Below, piece by piece: positions 34,901-44,363 of a stretch of 64,000 nucleotides of DNA. A model generated the notes under the pieces. That model was given only the letters and a program-made list of their open reading frames with translations, was not told where the DNA came from and did no database searches. Location: NCBI GenBank assembly GCA_037447655.1, contig JBBHKE010003560.1:1-64000 (forward strand), in the 5' to 3' direction. The stretch comes from Zygnema cylindricum (taxonomy: Eukaryota > Streptophyta > Zygnematophyceae > Zygnematales > Zygnemataceae). Every line of letters starts with the position of its first letter. Position 1 is the stretch's first letter. A program made the translations under genes and the position numbers.

Positions 34901-36479
34901 TCAGCAGCTTCTGACCGACTGAGACGCCGCTGCATAACAGTTGCTCACACACAGTATAGATTACAAGGTGAGTTGAGAAATAACGTCAATTTCCTGTTTT
35001 GATAGCAAACGCAGTCACATGGCAATGCAAGCACTCCGTAAAAAAATTCCTTTCTTGAATCTGTGATAGATCCTACATTTGTCAGGGCTTAACAAAACGA
35101 CCTTTTTTAGTAAGTACTTTCGTTGATCAGGAGATATGTCCCTAAGAGTGGTGTGATACTGCTCAAAACTGGAGTCTGCAAATATGAGACCAATAGACAA
35201 AAGTTCTTTCTTGTTGCTCATAAGCAACATGTCCAATGCTGCTTTTGACATTGATGTAATGTCAATGATGCTAGTACACAAATCAATATCGAGTGTTTCT
35301 CCTTGGGATGCTCCTGTCACTCGTTTAGGCGCTTCAATCCTGGGACTTTGTTTATTCAATGGCTGACTTCGGTTATTTAATGGCGGCAAAGGTTTTCTTG
35401 GCGAGACTTCACATAATACATTCCCGTTTGTGAGATGGTGTGAATGGAACACCTCACCTTCATACACAGTCTTGCCAGTGAATAAACCATTAGTATTGAT
35501 TGGATACTCGGATCCAGGCTCGTAGTGAGCAGGCATTTCCTTTAGGCTACATCTAATAGGCAATGACAGTTTTTGTGCGGCCTTATATGTTTGCAATTTT
35601 ACAGGCTTTGTTGTCCCCTCCATTGCTTCATCTGAATTCCCGGAAGCTGTTTTATCAACGACCTCCTTGGTACTGATAACATCCAGAGTTTCGCATGGAG
35701 GCAGGTTCACACATGAATGCTGGCAGGAGAGATTATATTGTAAATCACCAGAAACAGAAACATCAACATTTGCATTATTTGCAAGCACTTTTGAGTCGAT
35801 TACTTTCTTATTCTCAGATTCCGATGGCAATGAAATGGTTTGTTCCTTGATTGAATCACCAGAACTCATTCCCAAAGTCGTCAGAAGACTGCGTGAATTT
35901 GATTGACTTGTCGAACAAAGGTTTAACTTGTCGTCACTGTGGTGGACAGGCTCACTTGTGTAAGCTTCTCTCTCTGCATTACTACTGAAATTTCTCCTTC
36001 TAGGGAAAAAGGATTTCGTTCCTGACGGTTTATTTGAGCCAACTTTAACGAGTTTGTGCTTTTTTGGAGGAATTTCATCGCCCGTACAATTCTTGTGAAA
36101 CTGAAGTTGGTCTGAGATTGAAGGTGCTGACGCACGCTTCCTACTGAGTGCCAAAGGTGAAGAGCTTGGTGGACCATTCCTCTGAAATGGCAAGGGAGGA
36201 ACCTGTCCGAACATCTGACAAGGGTGATACACAAGTCAATTGTCTTGCCTTTCACCAATGAAGTTCAACATCACTTATTATAAATGTCAACACTGACATG
36301 CATTCATGACGATTCAACGTTACACAATGTACTGAACGGAATGCAACGGGTGAAACGTTCAAAAAAACGTCAGAACAAGAGTTGCACACTTATCATTACA
36401 TAAAAAGCGTGGTTTTGCAAAAGAATCTTACTTTTTCGTCTGAATGCAAGGTGCCATATGGAAGTTCCTGCCACACGAC
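28951..36479 (-). CDS. Family-A DNA polymerase, POLN (nu)-like (copy A), 5' end unresolved
   Basis: Exons read on the minus strand with phases checked: 36,479-36,432; 36,214-35,102 (371 codons, low complexity, Ser/Pro/Lys-rich); 34,929-34,739; 34,425-34,331; 34,196-34,162; 33,760-33,585; 33,408-33,348; 33,111-33,076; 32,910-32,815; 32,685-32,548; 32,448-32,380; 31,973-31,890; 31,607-31,495; 31,022-30,947; 30,764-30,641; 30,354-30,160; 29,515-29,437; 29,327-29,249; 29,112-28,951. Between 34,035 and 33,760 the small exons are unsure, and the donor at 35,102 (GTCGTT) is weak. About 1,000 residues. Motifs: LHPIPKIILE, KSTWVDGL, TATGRLSSSDPNLQ, motif A DYSQVELR, motif B RQLVKRLCYGILYG, AERQAVNTPIQGSAAD, motif C IHDELVFEV. 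The exonuclease-like part (LVGLAFSFG, TGRLLNWETPIVCFN) lacks obvious metal-binding acids. No helicase exons and no long POLQ-type inserts are seen, so nu is favoured over theta. Likely role: DNA repair or translesion synthesis in the nucleus. Confidence 0.82.
34577..34757 (-). repeat. 91-bp tandem duplication at a polymerase splice donor (copy A only)
   Basis: Units 34,577-34,667 and 34,668-34,757 have a period of 91. The upper unit covers the 3' end of exon 34,929-34,739 with its CAG/GTGATG donor; the lower unit repeats that exon end and donor within the following intron. Copy B has one unit (about 49,979-50,067). Confidence 0.85.
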
Positions 36480-36854
36480 CTGGAGAAACACAATGGCTTT
36501 CCTTAATCAAAAATATCAAATAGAATTAAACAACGTACACTAAGACAACAGATTGACAGAATGCTGAGAACCTGTTGCGTTAAAGGTTCAAACACAACAG
36601 TAAACCTCGTCATAATCCCTTTTTCCCTTAATAAGAGAAATATCATATACCCGTAGATTATAAAAAACCATCACACAGGCTATAAAACTAAAAATGATAT
36701 TGCAGAAAACACAGCAGTGTGTAAGGTTTACAACATAGAAAAATAAATTGAAACACAATCGCCAATATTCTGCTGAAATTAATAACATGCTACCTCTCTA
36801 CTTCTTTTACGCTTGTTTTCCTGCAGCTGTAGCATGCACTAAAAAGCATAAAAG
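36480..36854 (-). other. 5' side of polymerase copy A up to the duplication junction
   Basis: Contains a possible 27-base exon (about 36,826-36,800) encoding Glu-Asn-Lys-Arg-Lys-Arg-Ser-Arg-Glu, a nuclear-localisation-like peptide, between CAG and GTAGCA. In copy B the same place lost its GT donor through a 2-base deletion and the acceptor changed from GCAG to GCAAG, so this exon is doubtful. No start codon is resolved. Confidence 0.35.
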
Positions 36855-37110
36855 AGGGAGAGGGAGAGGGAGAGGGAGAGGGAGGAGAGGGAGAGGGAGA
36901 GGGAGAGGGAGAGAGAGAGGGAGAGAGAGACGGGGAGGGAGTTGGTGAGGAAGGAGGGAGAGGGAGAGAGAGTGGGAGAGAAAGAGAGGAGAGAGAGAGA
37001 GCGAGAGGGAGAGGGAGAGAAAAAGCAAGAGAGAGGGAAAAGGAGAGGGGGACAAAGAGAGAGAGAAAAAAAGAGAGATGGAAAGTGAAAGGGAGAGGGA
37101 GATAACAAGT
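36853..37110. repeat. GA-rich microsatellite at the duplication junction
   Basis: About 258 bp of interrupted (GAGAGG)n and (GA)n. It starts exactly where unit A ends and unit B begins. The equivalent place at the left end of unit A has only a short GA-rich remnant (13,818-13,855), because the gypsy complex abuts there. Confidence 0.9.
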
Positions 37111-37828
37111 GAGAGAGAATACAAAGCGTGTTTAGTTTAGGTACACGTCAAAACATGTCAACGTCATCTTTGTGGCGTAAATGATTTTTGGTGAATAAAT
37201 GTAAAATGTTGACTTGTGTTAACAAGGTGTTTTATTTACAGATAAAAAAATGTGAAATAATCATTTTTTTTTTAAACTGTAGTTAAGAAAATCATGAACA
37301 ATATCTCTTTTGCTATTTGAAAATATATGAGTTTAACTACAGATAACATTAGTGTTTTGTATCGGGCCGAAACTTTTCGCGGTGGGTCTCGGTATATCGC
37401 TCTATACCTTACAATTATTGTTGATAATTATAGTGCCTGCTATTTATGGGTAATTTATCGTAATATATTGGTTCTTTATTGCGATACTTACGTTTTTTAT
37501 ATACTCGACCAATACATCGGTTATCGCTATGCCAAAAATGGTACATATTGGTTATTGATAAATGGCTACGGATACACAACAGTAGATTACATGCGCTGAG
37601 TATTAAAATATAACACTGACTGCAAAAATATATGTTCGACTATATTGGACTTATTAAATTTATCCGCACGCCAAAAAACGCAGGCGGACGGTTTGTTTGC
37701 CTCCGCAAATTAGGTAAATAATGAGTTTTTTCGAAAGCGAAAAATCGAGATCGGACGGTCTCGATTGCTATTTGCGATGAAAGAAGTGAACATGTACAAA
37801 CTACACAAAATTTGTACAGTATAATTAC
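37111..37828. other. Unit B left flank, no gene
   Basis: Aligns with 13,850-14,192 plus 15,026-15,401 of unit A and shows the uninterrupted sites for the hAT-like MITE (37,450-37,457) and C2 (37,821-37,825). Confidence 0.7.
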
Positions 37829-39445
37829 TAGTTTTGTGTATCAGTATCCATTTGTTGATTATCGATATATACCTTCGTTTGACCTATTAATAATAGATGT
37901 ATTGGTCTATTATATCGGCAATAGCATTTTCGCTATTAAAAACCAATATACGAGGATAAGTTACAAGTAAATATAGGGCCTGATAATTATCGGCGATATG
38001 TGTAAGGTTTAGACCGTACAAATGTACTGTTTTGTACAAAATAAGAACGAATTTGTCCACACTATATAATGTATAAAATATAATACATTTAGCATAGTAC
38101 TTTGATATACTAATACTATATTTTGTACACTTATCGGCGATAAAAAACATCGTTGGTTCCGTATCGATATACTCGGACCAAGGGTCCCCAAAGTCAAAAT
38201 TTTAGATACCCGAATCCGACATTTTGTTTTTATTCAAAATTTGAACACCCGAAATCCGGCTGCGGTATTGCACGCTGTTAAATTTTTACCCTGTACCCGA
38301 TACACGTTTACAAAAAACAAAGTTAACCGAAACTTGAGTTCTCTCGACTACTCGTATATGCTGTGGTTACATCCGGCGGAAAGTGAGGTTTATTACAAAA
38401 TTTTGTACTTGACCGTACCATGCCGTATTATTTTTTCGTGAGTTTTTTGAAAACAACATTACAAAAAATAAGATTACGATTCTCCACGTATCCGGGAGAA
38501 AACATAGACCGTCCGATTATATCTTGGTCTTCATCCGCGAAGCAATCGCTCCATCCGCTTCTGTAATGGTGAACCTACCTCGTGGAGGTGAGTACACCAT
38601 CACATAACCTGTAAAATCGCTACACGTGGACAATAGACACATGCGACAACGATAAATTATAATTTTCACACGTCCCCAAAGTCACGTGCCTTCGGACAAG
38701 GTGACCATAAAATCTTTGCCGAAAAGAAGTATTCTTTCTTGCCAAAAATAGTACAATTTTGCCTTCTTTCCAAAAGAAGTACGGTTTTTTGCGTTACTTC
38801 CAACTTCATGGTTTCAAGAGCTATTTTTTGTCGTTTGTTTTAAAATACATATTCAAATTCCGAAAGTACACGTACATGATACGCAAGTACAAATTTTGAA
38901 ACGAAATTGTTCGATTTCAAAATCTTCGACGATTTTAACCTCAAGGTTAGTGGAGCCACTCGATTTGTACCACGTATATAAGAACTTATTTATAGACTTT
39001 ACGCGATGTAACCGAGGCCTCTATATTACATAAATATTGTTGTCCGTACTATTACAGAGACCTCCCGATGTAACCACACCCTAAGTACAAAATTAGTGGT
39101 ACATCTCCCTAATACCTTCCAGGCTTCCACTATACCAAAATTACAAAGTACAATAATGTTGGATAATATGGTAATGTAGTGGAATGTACCTACGAAATCT
39201 TCATTTTTGTCTCGTTTTTTGCTAACCCGACCGTACCCGGTTTTTTTTTTTTCTTGATCACCCGGCCGAATCCTGCCGGCCCCCAAAATTTTGTACCCGA
39301 ATCCGTTCCGGGTCCGACGTGGGCGGTCGGGTACGGATTGGGGTACCCGATTGCGACCTCTGCCGGGAGCCCTCACCTAAACGATAACCGACAACTATCG
39401 GTATCTTTTTTATCGCGATAAGTTTTGACCCGATACATATCACTA
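37829..39445. mobile_element. hAT-like 1.6-kb element, unit B copy
   Basis: 1,617 bp, from TAGTTTTGTGTATC to GATACATATCACTA, flanked by ATAATTAC (37,821-37,828) and ATAATTAT (39,446-39,453), a 7-of-8 target duplication. It has no transposase ORF. It predates the segmental duplication because unit A has it at the same place. Confidence 0.78.
38360..39080. mobile_element. MITE nested in the hAT-like element (unit B only)
   Basis: About 721 bp with ends GCTGTGGTTACATC and GATGTAACCACACC in inverted orientation. The matching part of unit A (about 23,405-23,440) lacks it. Related sequence occurs reversed at about 55,210-55,600, inside another hAT-like element. Target duplication not resolved. Confidence 0.6.
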
Positions 39446-39470
39446 ATAATTATGCACAAATATGGCATTT

Positions 39471-40010
39471 TTTTTTTTTACGCGCTCAGCTCTAATAGCT
39501 AATATTTTTTGCGGTCAAAGATATTATCTAAACGAGCGTTTTTCGATCCGCAATCTGGCCAATGGAGCCCAGCCGTCTAAGCACTTTTTTTTTTGGTCCA
39601 CAGTATGGCTAGTACATCGAATAGTATAAATTTATAGTATATATAACGATATATTATAAATTTATTTATTTTGTAATTTAGGTATATGAATAGGTGATGA
39701 TTTTGTACCATAGTTCAAAAGTAGGCGTTTTTATGGTAAGCCTTTGGTCGGCGCCTTTATCGTAAGTTGTGTTATGGGCTTTTCATGTGATCTTCTTTGA
39801 TCGCTGCTTTGATCAGCGACCGTCGATCGTCCGAATCTGACGGTGTAAATATTTTTTTTGGTCCGAATGTTTTAATTGGTCCAATGTTTGGTCCACATGT
39901 TTTAATTGGTCCGAATAGGTCCGAATACAATACGGGTCTTAAGACCATATTGTATGTTTTGCGTACAATAGGCATATTGTATGGGCCTACTTTCACCTAC
40001 TTTTGAACTT
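39471..40010. other. 540-bp segment present only in unit B
   Basis: Lies between TATGGCATTT and TTGTACACCAGAAAG, which are almost adjacent in unit A (24,500-24,540). It contains T runs and two close repeats of TTTTAATTGGTCC (about 39,869 and 39,901). No ORF and no clear terminal repeats. It could be an insertion in B or a deletion in A. Confidence 0.6.
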
Positions 40011-40176
40011 ATGTTTTGTACACCAGAAAGCAATATCGGACGGTCCGGATTGTGTCCTGAATTTAGTGCTGTGGATAGGTGTTTCACAGAACCACGCACA
40101 AAGGACAAAGGGAGACACTTCATCATCTTTCGAACCAAGTTCATTTTTATCCTGGAAATTTGAACTGTCTCCTCGC

Positions 40177-40186
40177 GCCACGTGGC
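40177..40186. promoter_or_regulatory. G-box palindrome, second PPD6-like copy
   Basis: GCCACGTGGC, three bases before the first ATG at 40,190, as in copy A. Confidence 0.5.
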
Positions 40187-40189
40187 ACT

Positions 40190-43100
40190 ATGTCTTGCCT
40201 TTCAGTTAGAGCTGACATGGCTCTTCTGTCTTGCACTGCTTTTTTCCCTTTGACCGGATCGCACGAATCGCGCTCAAATTGTCTCGCCCTTTATTCGAAT
40301 CATGGATTATCCTTTCCCTTGCCACGTGTCCTCTCCAAGAAATTGCTGCCGATTAGGTCTCTTGCTGAGATATCCACGAGCGAGAGTAAGTCAGAGGACG
40401 CTTCTTTGAGTATTTCTGACAATTTTAGGGTTTCTCGGAGAGCAGGAATCGTAGGGAGCGTGGCGACGTCTCTGTTTTTGTCAACGGAGGGAGTCACATG
40501 GAACGAGGCAAAAGCAGCAGCTGCAGTTTCCGTTGGATCCTATTTGCCGAAAACGGAAGATGGACAGTTTGTTATGTTCACTCCCGGCGAGGCATCAACT
40601 CCAGCACTGAGAGCAGGTCAGCCATTCAGAGCTATTGTAGACCGTTGTGGAGCTTTTTAAACCATAGTAGAGCTATTTTAAACCAAAATAGAGCTATTTT
40701 AAACTCATGGTAGAGCATTTTAAATCATAGTAGAGCTTTTTTATTTCATGGTAAAGCTATACTAAACCATAGTAAAGCTATTTTAAACCATAGTTCAAAT
40801 GTGCGAAAACAATGTGTGTGTAGTATGGAGTAAGTAATTGGAGCGTTTCCAGTTGTCAAAGTTGAAATTTCGAACTTGGAGCTCCAAGTATGAGAGTTTA
40901 TGCCTTCAACTGAATTGCTGGACTTAAGGATAAAGTATGTCGTAAGAATTTGATTTGTTAAATCTCAAATTACTTGTCTGAGCTTCAGTTTGAACTTCAA
41001 ATACAAGCATCGGCGAATGAGCATAGTCCGAAATTTGAACAGACTTCTGTTTTTACGTAGTGAAATATAGCATTCAAGGCACATGTGATATTTTTACATT
41101 TTATGTCAATGTGTGAAGTACAAAGCATGAATTTAAATGTTTGAGCACATCTTTCTGTGTCTTCAATTGTAGAACTTTAGATTTTCAAGTATGGCCATTT
41201 GCATTTTGAGTGTTCAAAATTGTAATGCAAGGGTTAATGGCATCGCTGTCTGACGCCCGGCATAGGTTTGAGCTATGAGATTAGGAGGTCAGGTTTTAGG
41301 CTGGATTTTCTATCTTGAAGTCTAAACTTGTTAAGGAGCGATATAAAACCTAATGTGGGATCTTTATGTCGTGGGTCCTGAGCTTGGAAGTGTATTGTTT
41401 GATCCCGGTCTGCCTTTTTTAACAATGACAGGCATCTTGCACATTTGTTCTAATCATAATAGTCCTAATGTGTGAAAAGCTATGGGGCCACTATAGCTCG
41501 TCCTCTACACATATTTACAGTTAAACACGTGTATGGGGTGGGCTAACCACATAAAATGTTTCCATACCTTTTTGCACGCTAAACCTTTGATGCCTCCCTG
41601 GTTTTGCAATGGTCAGGGGGCGTTGATTTTGTCACCTCAACCTTATTCCCTGCTTGTCACACCATTTGAAAAGTAGTGAATATAAACCAAAGTATTTCAT
41701 GTTGCTCCACAAGTCCATTCACTTTTTTAGCTTACTTTTGACAAGTTCTTACTCTCTTACCTCTTTATTGAAAAGCTGCCTCAATAACCATGCCAACCTC
41801 TTATGGCATGCGTCTTGAGAAGCATGCCTGTTATATTCGAAGAGTTTTCTTAGGATAATTCTTGTCGATGGACACTTTTGTTTTCCTGGTATCTCAATTC
41901 TGGAGCTTATAACAGTTCAATTGACTGCAAGGTTAACTCCGTTAATCACAGTTGATAAGTTTTTCATATGTTCGACAGCTTGTTTGTGACTCTATTGCTG
42001 AGGATAGACGAGGTCTATGTAAAAAAGATTGCATGCATTCAAACACGGATTAATACTGTCTGTTTCTTGTCAGTGTTTTTTTTTGTCAGCACTACCTTAG
42101 TAGTGAAGTGTTCACTCACATCCCATTGTGTAGGGGATAGAAGCGAATCCATATCATTGTACAAACCATCACATGCAGGGCAGGAATGTTCCAGTGATCG
42201 CATTAAATAGAGTACAGAAGAAACTTTTTCTCTTTTTGACGGCCCAGGTCTCAAGGACTTGCAACTTTTTTGAAATGCTGGGTCATAAGCACAAGCACAA
42301 GCGTTCTTTATGTATCCTGCTAAGGTTATCAAGTGTGTAGTTGAGAACGGAGTACCTTAGTAACCAATTGTGTAATGCACTTATTGTCCTTATTATTTCA
42401 TTTGAAATGGAAAAAGAATTCTTGAGGCAACAAAAGAATGTTACGGATGGGGAGAGCAGGCAATGTTTCACCGTATTCTTTTATTCTTCCACCAACTTGG
42501 ACACAAGCGCGAATCGCCAATATTTTGTCGGGGAATTATTGCCAGCCTAAGTGCGCCGAGCCATGGATAGAGGTGAAGTTTGAAAATCCAAAACAGGGAA
42601 CATTGTTAGTTGTGGCATCACCCATGGTGCGTCTGACTAACAAACCCAATTCTCGAATTGAGGAGATTGGCCAACCCGAAAAGATCATTTCAGCCCTTGG
42701 ATCATTTGTTACAGGGGACAGTTACGATCCTGACGAGGTTGTGGAAACAACGGTTGTGAAAGTGGGGGACCAAACGGTAAGAGGGTAACTTGTTCCCTCC
42801 TTTTTGGCATTATGTGTTGAAATCGCATGGGATTTGTAAGAGTATTGACGAAGATGCCCCTCCAGATTGCGAATGTAGTAGATTATTTATTGGGCGTATA
42901 ATGGGAACTTGTGGAGACATTAGCCTGGTTCGTTAAATGTATTGAAAACTTATGGGGTTCTTTTACTAGTGACCGTCTTCTCATGTTTGTGTGTGAGAGA
43001 GAGGGTGGGTGGAGAGAATGAAGCAGCATGTGGGATTAGGAAGGAAAGATAAAAAAGGTGAGAAAAACTGTATTCTCGTCCTGCTTGCATGGATCCATTT

Positions 43101-43521
43101 TCGGGGGATTTGTGTAGAGTGTGGTGAGATTCATCTTATGACTGGTGATGTGTGCTTCCAACGAGATCTTAGCATTGTTGATGTGCACGAGTTTCAACCC
43201 CCTGTTGCAAACTTTTCCGTTTATATCGCCGATTCTAGTGTCTACTGTACTTATTTATGTTCAGTCTACTGTTTTTTTATTATTCAGTCTATATTGCTGA
43301 TTCTAGTGTCGTACTGTTATTGTTTATTTATCAATTGATCTGTGTTGCAGTATTACAATTACGTGTTGGAGACACCGTTTGCACGGTCAGGAACACATAA
43401 TCTCGCCACGGCTACAGCCAAAGGCAACACAGTTTTACTCTTAGTTGTCAGTGCAAACGATGCCCAATGGGCAGCCAATGAGAAAACTTTGCGGAAGCTT
43501 GCGACTTCTTTCAGCGTCTAG
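40190..43521 (+). CDS. PPD6: PsbP-domain protein, PPD6-like, thylakoid lumen (copy B)
   Basis: Exons 40,190-40,616, 42,460-42,776 and 43,351-43,521 (stop TAG), with the same junctions and phases as copy A, giving 304 residues. The transit region is two residues shorter (SPIT region) and has a few substitutions. The twin-arginine stretch, the Cys-x3-Cys pair and the PsbP core appear unchanged by eye. Exon 3 looks identical in coding content to copy A. Both copies appear functional, so this locus probably carries a doubled dose of one lumenal protein. Regulation is likely shared, since about 180 bp upstream of the ATG is also duplicated. Confidence 0.85.
40628..40793 (+). repeat. Minisatellite in PPD6-like intron 1 (8 units)
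   Basis: Eight 20-22-bp units of the same array as 25,151-25,360, two fewer than in unit A. It begins 11 bases past the intron 1 donor (GTCAGC at 40,617). Confidence 0.85.
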
Positions 43522-44363
43522 ATTCAACGGCGACACGGCATCCCCTCTCATTGTGAATTTTATAGAATCTAAATTTGGGTGTTTTTGGCAACGATGTATA
43601 ATGGCGTTATTTTTATGGGTTTATTAATGCATTACTACGGAAGCGAGGTCTGTCTTAGTTTTTTAATTGCTATTTATTTTCTGGTTTTGAGATATCCAGT
43701 TTTTGAGCACATATTGTCAATCTTTTTTGTAGCCGTTTAGTTTTAGCAGACAAGGATCACACAATTTTGATAATTAGAGTTTTGGTTTACTTCCCTTTGA
43801 TGCATTTTTTATAGATAAGTTCTGGGTTGGCTTTCTGCATGATGTGGGGAATTTCCCACCATTAATGCCAAAATCGCCCCTTTCCCGTATTGGCCTGGGG
43901 ATAGTTTGTCCAAACTTTGAGAGTCTTATGACTTGGTTTGCCATAATCATATTATATACATGATTCATCTTGCCATCACCATGGTTATTTCAAATGTATC
44001 TCCTCCTGAGATTTTTCATTTGTTTTGTGGGGTTATTTTTTGAACCTGTAATAGAATGCTCCCAATCCTTCTGAGTTTCCCAGTTAAGCAGATGTGATTG
44101 CCAGATGTTAACAACAGTTATGAATTGTTAAATACAATTGAATGGTGGGAGAAAATTAATATTGCCGAGTAAAATGAGGAGAATATTAGAGTCACGTTGT
44201 TTAATTGCTTTCTACACATGATGAGTGATGCGCAATTATGAATGGACACCAGTGTTACTCTGCTCAATCGATTAGTAAAATGGTGCCTGATGCAACCCAG
44301 TGGGGTAGTTACAAATCCCATTACTTGGAAAGAACTGTACGAGGCATCTGAATCTATGACACT
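43522..44363. other. Convergent intergenic region, unit B, no gene
   Basis: Counterpart of 28,109-28,950 with minor indels. No gene seen. Confidence 0.6.

Larger units (their letters stand above)
13818..36854. repeat. Segmental duplication, unit A
   Basis: From the GA-rich stretch at 13,818 through to CATAAAAG at 36,854, this DNA aligns in order with 36,855-52,155. Unit A is longer mainly because of the hAT-like MITE at 14,193, copia C2 at 15,402 and the MITEs at 23,529 and 24,020. It contains one PPD6-like and one POLN-like gene. Its right edge abuts the GA microsatellite with which unit B begins. Confidence 0.9.

Noticed and set aside
28951-36479. Calling the polymerase POLQ/TEBICHI
   Set aside because: No helicase exons are found and the palm lacks the long theta inserts. 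The 5' end is unresolved, so theta is not fully excluded.
36807-37124. Long ORFs over the GA/CT-rich tract
   Set aside because: Low-complexity translation of a microsatellite with no splice or family support.
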